A DNA stretch of 64,000 bases from Mesorhizobium kowhaii (lineage in GTDB: Bacteria > Pseudomonadota > Alphaproteobacteria > Rhizobiales > Rhizobiaceae): the NCBI RefSeq assembly GCF_003253745.1, contig NZ_MZXV01000070.1:62001-126000 (forward strand), given 5' to 3'. This document shows positions 1 to 6,982 of the stretch, one piece after another. A program made the translations under genes and the position numbers. Under the pieces are notes generated by a model, which was not told where the DNA came from, searched no databases, and saw nothing but the letters and a program-made list of their open reading frames with translations. Numbering within the stretch: the stretch's first letter is position 1; every line of letters begins with the position of its first letter.

Positions 1-472
1 TGGGATTGAAGGCGTAGTTTCCAATCCGTAGCAGCCTGATGCCCAGGGCATCAAATACCATCTTGGCGCCGCTGTTCATGGCGAGGTTGTATGGCGCGCT
101 TGCCCAATCGATGTAGACCGCCGTCAGGTGCTGATCGCAAATCCGCTTGGCATCTTCAGGCGTCACCCTGACCTGGTCGTACCAGCTTACCGGTACGTCC
201 TTGGGCGCCCCCAGCATCGTCGCAGGCGTGTGGAAGCCTTGCTGCAGCAAGGCTTCGATCATCGCCGGGCCGCCGATGGCACTTGGAACCGGTCTCGGAT
301 CGAGCGCGGCGGCATTGTACGTCCCGCACGGCGCCAGATTGGGGTCCACGGCCACGATCGAATTCTGGGCTGAGACGCCCGCAGGTAAAATCGTCGTCCC
401 GAGAACGACCAACAGGATCGACCGGAATGCACGCAACGCAAAATTGACGTGCTTTCTCCCTGTGCGTTCCAT
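1..472 (-). CDS. Exported protein of unknown function (partial, 3' end outside window)
   Basis: An open frame on the minus strand starts at ATG 472 and runs off the left edge, giving about 157 residues. Residues 1-36 look like a Sec signal peptide: a basic start, a hydrophobic stretch (ILLVVLGTTILPAG) and a likely cut after VSA. The mature part begins QNSIVAVDP and contains two cysteines (PCGTY and RICDQ). An in-frame stop lies just upstream, so no earlier start is possible; only a weak AAGGG precedes the ATG. I do not recognise the family. A short palindrome (CTAGG-N3-CCTAG, 534-546) lies about 60 nt upstream and could be an operator. Confidence 0.6.
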   Translation of the reverse strand, partial: MERTGRKHVNFALRAFRSILLVVLGTTILPAGVSAQNSIVAVDPNLAPCGTYNAAALDPRPVPSAIGGPAMIEALLQQGFHTPATMLGAPKDVPVSWYDQVRVTPEDAKRICDQHLTAVYIDWASAPYNLAMNSGAKMVFDALGIRLLRIGNYAFNP

Positions 473-533
473 GCCCTTGATCCGCCCGATACACCGGTCT
501 GAATGCTAATTCAGAATCGATCTTGACACCAGA

Positions 534-546
534 CTAGGCGACCTAG
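534..546. promoter_or_regulatory. Small perfect palindrome upstream of the exported protein
   Basis: CTAGG and CCTAG are separated by three bases, about 60 nt before the start codon at 472 on the minus strand. A repressor site is possible, but the arms are only five bases and it may be chance. Confidence 0.25.
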
Positions 547-609
547 CATCCGACAGGAGCCTGGACCTGAGCTTCATACAACCGTATTCGTTCCCATTTT
601 GTGCCAACG

Positions 610-890
610 GACCCTTCCGAGAACGAAGTGGACTTCCACACTTGGCAGCTCATCAGGGGGGTGTCGTGCTCGCGACCCTGCTCGGTGTCGGAACCGAGCA
701 TACCGTCGGTAGCGACCAAAGCGATCTTGTTCGGGCGCCTCAGCAATCGGCTCAGCAGAGTACGAACGAAGCCGGCCAGCGGTTAGTTGAGATGAATCTC
801 AATATCCAACCCACGCTCACCATTCGGCCCGGCTGGCCACTCCGCGTGATCGTCGAGAAGGACCTCGTGCTCCAGCCCTACCGGCGTTGT
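610..890 (+). pseudogene. trbI: trbI/virB10 C-terminal remnant (conjugative transfer)
   Basis: The conceptual translation matches the end of TrbI/VirB10, the type IV secretion channel protein: DFHTWQLIRG in one frame, then ATLLGVGTE, QQSTNEAGQ, IQPTLTIRPGWP and VIVEKDLVLQPY in the next. The frame changes near 655-661 in a run of Gs. Only about the last 90 residues of a protein normally around 400 aa remain. No other transfer gene is visible. It records a past conjugative element. Identity rests on remembered family motifs. Confidence 0.65.
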
Positions 891-1375
891 ATGAGGTCAT
901 CCCGGCCGACCGGGGTAAGCTTCGGCACGCCGAAGAAGATGCCTCGCGTACTAATGGTTCAAATTGCGCTTCAATATTGTGCCTCGGAGACCTCAGCCAA
1001 ATGTGTGATGCCGTAACGCTCAGACTACGGTCAGAGGCCTCCAAGAACTCCAGAAAAGCCCTTTCCTCAAGGGATAACCGGTTCCCTGGGTCGATCACGA
1101 CTGGAGCGTAACCCCAGCCTGCCAATTATCGGCATAGGCTCCATATGTTGTCGTTAGCGGCCGTGGCTATCCGTACGGTAGCCGTGCCGCGGCGTATGTT
1201 CCGCGCCTATGCCAGCGCGCCAGCTCGATGGCGCAATGGTTCGGCTCTACAATCCGTGACAGAAGCTGACAGAACCAGCATTCAGGCGCCCGCTCGGCTA
1301 TGCGAGCGCACAACGTTTGGCCTCGCGCGCCGCCTGACACGCGGTTCAAGGTCCGCGAAAGGTTGCCAAAGATGG
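891..1375. other. Gene-poor stretch
   Basis: No convincing gene is seen. A minus-strand frame at 817-1125 reads GNRLSLEERAFLEFLEASDR, which looks protein-like, but it has no ribosome site or recognisable family and overlaps the trbI remnant. Confidence 0.4.
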
Positions 1376-1762
1376 TCATTGGCTCCTCCACGGAATTGCT
1401 GACGACGCGCGATCGTGATTTGAGATGAAGGCGAGCAGGTCGGCGTTGATCTGATCCTGGTGCATGGCTGTGATGCCGTGAGGCGCCCCCGGGTAGTAGC
1501 CTTGGCGCCCTTGATCAGCTTCGCAGACTTCCGCGCCGTGGACGACGCTCGCCCCATAGACCGCGTAGCTGCCTACGCTGCGCAGAGGGTTGGCGGCCAC
1601 TGGATAGCCGTCGCGGGTCAGGACCCCGTTGCAACCGGCGGACTCGGCAAAGGCGCCGTGGACCAGCACGATGGTCGGCTTGATGTTACCGGTCTGCGCC
1701 GACGCCAAGGTCTCCGGGCTCATCGCCCCAGTCAGCGCCGCTGCTTTGATTAGTTTGTCCAT
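1376..1762 (-). pseudogene. Internally deleted alpha/beta hydrolase
   Basis: ATG 1762 follows an AGGGA ribosome site. The start resembles exported alpha/beta hydrolases: a leader, then PTIVLVHGAFAESAG with the HG oxyanion motif. Family members are about 250-290 aa; this one has 128. The nucleophile elbow (GxSxG) and catalytic histidine are missing, and the tail (GAPHGITAMHQDQINADLLAFI) resembles the C-terminus of haloperoxidase-like hydrolases. It therefore looks like an N-terminus joined to a C-terminus by deletion. A good copy of the 31-bp element (1842-1872) lies 79 nt upstream, so transcription may persist although the enzyme is probably dead. Confidence 0.6.
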
Positions 1763-1841
1763 GGCAAGTCCCTTTCGGAAAATCGACGTCACCGCCGAAG
1801 TATGGATTCACCGCGATCAGACCCGCGCTGCGCTGCAAAAT

Positions 1842-1872
1842 CCATTGGACCCAGGTATCGCCGATACCTTTG
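1842..1872 (-). promoter_or_regulatory. 31-bp palindromic element, copy A
   Basis: On the minus strand it has perfect arms GGTATCG and CGATACC around one base, then CAATGG six bases later. It points at the hydrolase start 79 nt away and lies back to back with copy B. Confidence 0.75.
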
Positions 1873-1994
1873 TACCGACGACGGCCTGGGTGCGTCCGCC
1901 CTTGGCACTATGCCGCAATCGCCTCACGGATCAGCCCGAGGTCACGTGGCGGAGCCTCGGCGTTGCGGTGAGATGCGCTTGACGCGGGAGCATA

Positions 1995-2025
1995 CAAAGG
2001 TATCGGCGATACCAACGTCCAATAG
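1995..2025 (+). promoter_or_regulatory. 31-bp palindromic element, copy B
   Basis: Reference copy: CAAA, then GGTATCGGCGATACC (perfect arms), then AACGTC and CAATAG. It ends 80 nt before the epoxide hydrolase start. If CAATAG is the -10 box, the palindrome is centred near -26, between -35 and -10. Confidence 0.8.
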
Positions 2026-2105
2026 AGCCGACCGGCACTTACTGGCCTCATGGGTTGATGCTGTCTCGACGCGAGCAGCTTTGACCAGGTTATGAGGAGG
2101 CACAG

Positions 2106-3404
2106 ATGTCACCATTATCTTCAATGTCCACCCGCCGGGAAGTTCTCGCGGCATCCGCCGCAGGGGTTATTGCAATGATTACCTCGGCGGGTGTCGCCGG
2201 GGCGATTTCGACGAGTGGCGGATCTGCCGCCATCCGCCCGTTCCGTATCCACGTTGAGGACGCGGATCTCGTCGACCTCAAGCAGCGTCTCAAAGCCACG
2301 CGTTGGCCCGAGCGCGAGACGGTGAACGACACCACCCAAGGCGTTCGGCTCGCGACGATGCAGGCGCTCGCGCATTACTGGGAGACCGAATACGACTGGC
2401 GCAAATGCGAGGCCTATCTGAACGGCTTGCCGCAGTTCGTCACCGAGATCGACGGGCTTGATATCCACTTCATCCACATTCGCTCGAAGCATGCGAACGC
2501 GCTGCCGATCATCGTTACGCATGGGTGGCCCGGCTCGATCATCGAGCAGTTGAAGATCATCGGCCCCCTGACCGATCCGACGGCCCACGGGGGCAGCGCC
2601 ACCGACGCCTTTGACCTTGTCATCCCCTCGCTGCCGGGACACGGTTTCTCAGGGAAGCCGACGGCGGCCGGCTGGGATCCAATCCGGATCGCGCGAGCCT
2701 GGGGCGAACTGATGACGCGCCTGGGTTACACGCGGTATGTGGCGCAGGGCGGCGATTGGGGGAATGCCGTCACCGAGCAGATGGCGCTGCAGACGCCGCC
2801 GGGCCTGATCGGCATCCACACGAACATGCCGGCCACCTTGCCGGATGAGGTCTCGAGTGCGCTCGCGGCGGGTGGCCCTGCGCCCTCCGGTCTGTCGTCC
2901 GACGAACGCTATGCCTGGGATCAACTCGACTTCTTTTGGAAGCATGGCTTGGCCTACGCCCAGGAGATGGCGAATCGGCCGCAGACGCTGTACGCGCTGG
3001 CCGATTCACCTATCGGCCTCGCAGCCTGGATGCTCGACCACGATGCACGCAGCTACGACCTGATCGCCCGCGTCTTTGACGGAAAGTCCGAGGGTCTGTC
3101 CAAGGAAGACGTCGTCGACAACATCGCGCTCTACTGGCTGACCAACACTGCGGTCTCGTCGGCGCGCCTCTACTGGGAAAGCAAGCTGGCTTTCTTCGCG
3201 CCGAAAGGCGTGCCGCTCCCCACCGCCGTGAGTGCATTCCCGGACGAGATCTACACAGCGCCGCAGAGCTGGACCGAGAAGGCGTATCCCAAGCTGATCT
3301 ACTACAACCGGCTCCCGAAAGGCGGTCACTTCGCGGCATGGGAACAGCCGCAGGTTTTCACCAACGAGCTCAGGACCGCGTTCAGGTCGCTGCATAGCGC
3401 CTGA
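2106..3404 (+). CDS. Tat-exported epoxide hydrolase (EHN family), copy 1
   Basis: Predicted hydrolase that opens epoxides to diols through an Asp nucleophile. The 432-aa protein starts at ATG 2106 behind GAGGAGG. Residues 1-37 are a twin-arginine leader (STRREVLAAS, then a hydrophobic run). The epoxide hydrolase N-terminal domain follows (IRPFRIHVEDADL to about residue 150), then the alpha/beta hydrolase core with oxyanion motif THGWPGS, nucleophile elbow QGGDWG (Asp) and catalytic KGGHFAAWE near the end. It is therefore probably periplasmic, which is unusual because most relatives are cytoplasmic. It is a paralogue of the gene at 20338. Element B precedes it and a hairpin terminator follows. 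The natural substrate is unknown. Confidence 0.88.
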   Translation: MSPLSSMSTRREVLAASAAGVIAMITSAGVAGAISTSGGSAAIRPFRIHVEDADLVDLKQRLKATRWPERETVNDTTQGVRLATMQALAHYWETEYDWRKCEAYLNGLPQFVTEIDGLDIHFIHIRSKHANALPIIVTHGWPGSIIEQLKIIGPLTDPTAHGGSATDAFDLVIPSLPGHGFSGKPTAAGWDPIRIARAWGELMTRLGYTRYVAQGGDWGNAVTEQMALQTPPGLIGIHTNMPATLPDEVSSALAAGGPAPSGLSSDERYAWDQLDFFWKHGLAYAQEMANRPQTLYALADSPIGLAAWMLDHDARSYDLIARVFDGKSEGLSKEDVVDNIALYWLTNTAVSSARLYWESKLAFFAPKGVPLPTAVSAFPDEIYTAPQSWTEKAYPKLIYYNRLPKGGHFAAWEQPQVFTNELRTAFRSLHSA

Positions 3405-3415
3405 CCCCTGCCAGT

Positions 3416-3453
3416 GCAGACCTGCCCGCGCCCTCAGCTCAGGGCAGGTCTGC
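3416..3453 (+). terminator. Hairpin terminator after epoxide hydrolase 1
   Basis: A perfect 12-bp stem, GCAGACCTGCCC with GGGCAGGTCTGC and a 14-base loop, lies 12 bp after the stop codon. No U-tract follows, but a second GC-rich stem comes soon after. Confidence 0.55.
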
Positions 3454-4099
3454 GCGCCGACCCGCCCCCCGTAGGCGGGCTGCCGCTTCTCCTTCATGAT
3501 GTCATCGTCGATGACCGTCACGCGCGGACGCTTTATTTTTGAAATCTCCGGCGAAAATCGGAGCCTTGCCTCCGCCCAACGACCGACGTTAACAGAAAAA
3601 ACCCTTAGACCGATACCAAGGTGCTATGGATTTTCGGAATGGGAGCGGGCACCGTCCATTGCTACGGCACTAAACCCCACGGGCTTGGAGGGAGTTAGGT
3701 GGCTACGCCAGCGCAGCCTATGCTGCTTGAGGGCGCTCAACTGGATCGAGTGCCTAGCGTGTGTGTATTCTCATGCCAATAATAAAGAATCGCTTCGACC
3801 GCGACCATCGAGTGGTTCAGATGGCCGGTGTATGTCGTCATGGTCACCCTGGTAACCATTGGGATACTGACGGGATCGACGTCATATCAGCGCAGCGCAT
3901 TGACGAGTTGAAGCTTCGCACAACTGCCGGCGCCGGCCCACGCGTCGGTCAGTTCGGCATTCTTGAGCAAAATCCTTTCTTCGCGCCGGCTCAAGAGTCT
4001 CTTCAAAGATTGTTTCAACGCCGCACCGACAAAGCGCTCTCGCAGCGAAGCTGATCATGAAGCCCGAGGTTTCTGAGAACAAATGGCTTCAGCGCTGCC
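3454..4099. other. Intergenic stretch with no intact gene
   Basis: About 650 bp between the hairpin and the kinase remnant. It contains a 31-bp element half-site (3599-3629) with no intact gene directly downstream, suggesting a lost gene. Open frames here show no recognisable domain. Confidence 0.45.
3599..3629 (+). promoter_or_regulatory. 31-bp element, copy C (right half only)
   Basis: The right half CGATACC and the CTATGG box are kept with normal spacing, but the left arm is poor. No intact gene lies directly downstream; the next recognisable sequences are the kinase remnant and the receiver protein at 4356. Confidence 0.45.
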
Positions 4100-4312
4100 T
4101 CAGCGGATTTGATCCGGTTATGGCCGAGGCACTCTTTGGGCCGCTCTATACGACCAAAAGCAATGAAATGGGGCATCGGTCTTTCTGTCAGCAAGACCAT
4201 AATCGAGAATCACCAGGGCCGCGTTTGGGCCGAGCGTAACGACAGCCCAGGCTCTAAGGCCTGCTTTCTCCGTTCCCTCGCTGATTGTGGGGGTATCGGT
4301 CAACAATTTTGA
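4100..4312 (+). pseudogene. C-terminal remnant of a histidine kinase
   Basis: Two frames carry the tail of a HATPase domain: MAEALFGPLYTTKSNEM in one, then GIGLSVSKTIIENHQGRVWA in the next. These match the intact kinase at 6983-9394, which has LFEAFYTTKNEGMGIGLSVS at the same place. The frame changes between 4165 and 4175. Everything upstream of the ATP lid is lost. Like the intact kinase, it is followed at once by a receiver-only gene, so this is a decayed duplicate of the kinase-receiver pair. Confidence 0.7.
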
Positions 4313-4322
4313 TCATGCCCCG

Positions 4323-4353
4323 CCAAAGTTTCGCGGATAGTACTGGAAGTGCA
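4323..4353 (+). promoter_or_regulatory. Possible degenerate 31-bp element, copy T
   Basis: The left half CCAAAG-TTTCG and a GATA at the right-arm position match, but the right end does not. It overlaps the ribosome-binding region of the gene at 4356, so it may be non-functional or chance. Confidence 0.25.
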
Positions 4354-4355
4354 TA

Positions 4356-4721
4356 ATGATACGACGAGCATACATCGCTGTAATCGACGATGATGAGTCC
4401 ATTCGTGAGTCGCTTCCGGACCTAATCAGCATGTTCGGCCATGAAGCCGAGGCATTCTCCTCAGCAGAAGAATTCCTGGCTTCGAAACTGATCGATCAAG
4501 CCAAATGCTTGGTCCTTGACATCGCAATGCCTGGTATGTCCGGGATCGAGCTTCAACGCGAGCTGGCGCAACAGGGTCGGCAGATTCCGATCGTTTTCAT
4601 TACAGCCCACGGAGATGAACAGGTCTGTGGGCGTCTGCGTCGGAGTGGGACAATCGAATGTCTCCTAAAACCGTTCACGGATACTGCGTTGCTTGATGCG
4701 CTCAATGCTGTTGTCCGCTGA
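4356..4721 (+). CDS. Receiver-only response regulator (FixJ-type REC), copy 1
   Basis: A 121-aa protein that is entirely a CheY/FixJ receiver domain. The acidic pocket is IDDDE (D11-D13), the phospho-acceptor is D55 in LVLDIAMPG, and the conserved lysine is in LLKPF. There is no output domain, so it probably shuttles phosphate or competes with another regulator. ATG 4356 follows GGAAG. It is a close paralogue of the protein at 9391; both share RESLPDL and FSSAEEFLAS. Its partner kinase upstream is a remnant, so it may now be served by the kinase at 6983. The tail overlaps the convergent glycosylase gene by about 20 bp. Confidence 0.85.
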   Translation: MIRRAYIAVIDDDESIRESLPDLISMFGHEAEAFSSAEEFLASKLIDQAKCLVLDIAMPGMSGIELQRELAQQGRQIPIVFITAHGDEQVCGRLRRSGTIECLLKPFTDTALLDALNAVVR

Positions 4722-5328
4722 CGGGTTGCGATCCTGGACCGCTGACGAACGGACTCTGCCTGACATAGAACCGTAGGAGTCGGTCCGCATCCCGCGAAAT
4801 GCCGATCCTGGTGCTCTGTCCGATTTCACCGGGCTCGTCGTCCTCACCATGTCCGAGCCACAGAGGGCCTTTCCGGCAAAGATCGAGCCCGTCGAGCGAA
4901 CGATCAATCCGCAGCGCTTGGGCGAGCCTTCCCGGTCCTCGCGCCAGGTCGCGCAAGCGCTCGATGCCTCGATTTGCCCGCATGATCTCGATGCCTTCGA
5001 CTGGCTCGAGCGCCCTGATAAGGACGCCAGTGCCGGTGCCCGGCGTCTCGCTCGAGACGTTGAGCATGTAGGAGATGCCGTAGGCGAGATAGACATAGGC
5101 GTGCCCGCGCTCGAGGAACAGCGAACGGTTGCGCGGCGTCATCCCGCGATAGCCGTGGCCGGCGGCGTCGCCGACGACATAGGCCTCGGTCTCGACGATG
5201 CGACCGCTGGCGACGCCTTCCGGCAACTCGCGAACCACCACCTTGCCGATGAGATAGCGGGCGAGGGCGGCCGTATCGTCCGGCAGCTCCGGGCGGTCGA
5301 GCGGGCGATAGGTGGCCGACCTCAGCAC
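4702..5328 (-). CDS. DNA-3-methyladenine glycosylase (AAG/MPG family)
   Basis: Base-excision repair enzyme that removes alkylated purines such as 3-methyladenine. The 208-aa protein matches the family's usual length. Visible motifs are RIVETEAYV with the general-base glutamate, RGMTPRNRSLF, the YVYLAYGISYMLNV core and ARGPGRLAQAL. The best start is GTG 5328, which has a poor ribosome site but sits only 10 bp after the stop of the SnoaL-like gene, so coupled translation in a two-gene operon is likely. Confidence 0.88.
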   Translation of the reverse strand: MLRSATYRPLDRPELPDDTAALARYLIGKVVVRELPEGVASGRIVETEAYVVGDAAGHGYRGMTPRNRSLFLERGHAYVYLAYGISYMLNVSSETPGTGTGVLIRALEPVEGIEIMRANRGIERLRDLARGPGRLAQALRIDRSLDGLDLCRKGPLWLGHGEDDEPGEIGQSTRIGISRDADRLLRFYVRQSPFVSGPGSQPVSGQQH

Positions 5329-5337
5329 GGCCAGGTT

Positions 5338-5718
5338 TCAGGGCATACGCTCGACCCATTCAGCGCGCGAAGGCCCCGGCTCGAATGGATCGGCGAAATA
5401 CTGGGTCTCGCGGGCCACCTTGCCATCGAGGAACTCCATGATGCTCACTGTGTAGGACGGCCGCCCGTCATAGGTCAGGACAAATTCCGTGACCCAGAGG
5501 TCGCCCGTGCCGATGATGCGCCGCACCGTGAAGCGTTTCTTGTTCGGCTGCGCGGCGCGGGACGACTGAATGCTTCGCCGTCTGCGAATGCGCTCGCCCG
5601 ATTGCGGATAGTCGAGCACCGCGTCCTCCCGATAAATCTGATGTTCCGCCTCGAGATCGTTCGCATCGGAGGCGGCCCAGTGGCGATCCAGAGCCGCTCG
5701 TATCTCCCGGTCTTCCAT
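5338..5718 (-). CDS. SnoaL-like (NTF2-fold) protein
   Basis: A 126-aa single-domain NTF2/SnoaL-like protein starting at ATG 5718 (MEDREIRAALDRHW). Typical features are the N-terminal helix with HWAASDANDLEA, an acid pair in IYREDAVLDYPQSGE and the strand-rich C-terminal half (EFVLTYDGRPSYTVSIMEF). Members bind small hydrophobic ligands or act as isomerases or cyclases; the ligand here is unknown. It is followed 10 bp later by the glycosylase gene, so the two are probably co-transcribed. Confidence 0.72.
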   Translation of the reverse strand: MEDREIRAALDRHWAASDANDLEAEHQIYREDAVLDYPQSGERIRRRRSIQSSRAAQPNKKRFTVRRIIGTGDLWVTEFVLTYDGRPSYTVSIMEFLDGKVARETQYFADPFEPGPSRAEWVERMP

Positions 5719-5814
5719 ACCAAATCTTCTTAACCCCCTAAGGCCCAAACCTCGCACAGCGACTAAAGCTCGTCACCTTGCCAGCCCGCTCTCGCGCACC
5801 GACAATCTTCGAAT

Positions 5815-6411
5815 TCATTCCTTTTCGCGAAGTGTTTGAGCGCGCGTCTTTCCATAAGGATAGAAAAGCTCCTTACGACCCGTCTGCCACGCAGCCTTGA
5901 GTTCCGGCCTGGTGATGTCCCAATCCGGTCGGCATTTCATGGTCACCGCTCGCATGTCCTGCCGCAGTTCCTCCACGGTGGGTCGCCCGAAAAACCAATA
6001 CCCATTGTAGACCTTGTGGACGATAAGACCCGGCTCCATGACGATAACGTGAGGGATCATGGGGTTGTGCGCGGGATCCGTGTACTCGGCGATGTCGAGG
6101 TCCTTCTGGATCACGCGCCGCGGGTCGGAAAGAAAAGGCCAATGAGCGCCAGCGCTCAATCGATACTCGTTTGTCTCTAGGAGATTATCCGTGGTGATGG
6201 TGACGAGCCGGCAATAACCCACTGCCATTTCGTGATAGAGCTGGACAAGCCCTTCAGCCTGCCGTCGGTCCCTAGGACAGTACCCACCTCTGCCGAGAAC
6301 CAGGACCATGGGGTCTTGTCCCTGCAATTCGGAAAGCCTTCGCCGCACGGCACCATGATCCGGTAGCTCATAATCCGGAAAAATCGATCCTGGAATGATG
6401 TCGGAGCGCAT
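5815..6411 (-). CDS. Peroxiredoxin-like (AhpC/TSA fold) protein
   Basis: A 198-aa thioredoxin-fold protein starting at ATG 6411 behind GAGG. Residues 1-130 follow the peroxiredoxin layout: GSIFPDYELPDH, then LVLGRGGYCPRDRRQ with a single candidate peroxidatic cysteine C45, then LVTITTDN, and WPFLSDP. A second cysteine near the C-terminus (KCRPDW) could be resolving. The usual TxxC motif is replaced by GGYC, so peroxidase activity is not certain. It is the first minus-strand gene after element G (82 nt away). Its role is probably defence against peroxides or reactive electrophiles. Confidence 0.65.
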   Translation of the reverse strand: MRSDIIPGSIFPDYELPDHGAVRRRLSELQGQDPMVLVLGRGGYCPRDRRQAEGLVQLYHEMAVGYCRLVTITTDNLLETNEYRLSAGAHWPFLSDPRRVIQKDLDIAEYTDPAHNPMIPHVIVMEPGLIVHKVYNGYWFFGRPTVEELRQDMRAVTMKCRPDWDITRPELKAAWQTGRKELFYPYGKTRAQTLREKE

Positions 6412-6493
6412 CTGAAAGCCTCACTGAGTGTCCCGGAGGTTGAGAACCATTTTGGCCGGACGGACCATAAAAAGCCGGGAGAGGTATCAAAAT

Positions 6494-6524
6494 CCATTAT
6501 GCGATGGTGTCGCCGGTACCATGG
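6494..6524 (-). promoter_or_regulatory. 31-bp element, copy G (near-symmetric)
   Basis: The minus strand reads GGTACCG-G-CGACACC with ATAATGG at the -10-like position, 82 nt before the peroxiredoxin-like gene. The plus strand also fits: GGTGTCG-C-CGGTACC then TAATGG (to 6532). It could fire in both directions, toward the kinase at 6983 as well. Confidence 0.7.
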
Positions 6525-6532
6525 AATAATGG

Positions 6533-6982
6533 TTACTCCAGCATCGAATATCGGTCGCTAGGCTAAGGCTGAGGTTGCTGAGCCCTAGCAGAATCCGCCG
6601 CTTGCCAAGGCAAAGGCATTGGGCGCCGGCCACCGGCTTGTTCAGGGTCTGCTCCCCTTGATGGTGAATGCCATCGCGGGTCGCAGACATTGCCTGTCAT
6701 TGCCTTGAAGCGTTTGAATTCGTTTTTCCCATCGCGGATTTCGATCTCCGTCACCAAAATCAACACCAAGGCATAATAGACGTTCGTGTGGTCCGGGGGC
6801 ATGGTCTACACGTTCTGTTAGGCGATAACGGCAATGAAGAAAACCGGCGCATCCGCTTCCTTCGCTGGATGTGAACTCGGCCAAGTGGGTCATGCCTGTG
6901 CTTTCTTCAACGGCGACGATGAGGCCTTTGGCGTGAGCGCCGCAGAACAGAAGAAGTACTGTGCAAAAGCGAAGAAACCCTC
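6533..6982. other. Upstream region of the sensor kinase
   Basis: About 450 bp without a gene I can support. A minus-strand frame (to 6989) starts with a signal-like run (FLRFCTVLLLFCGAHA) but has no ribosome site or family match and overlaps the kinase start. The stretch may be a long leader for the kinase or the remains of a lost gene. Confidence 0.35.

Noticed and set aside
4849..5733. 294-aa plus-strand frame over the glycosylase and SnoaL genes
   Set aside because: Both minus-strand genes have clear family motifs; this frame has none.
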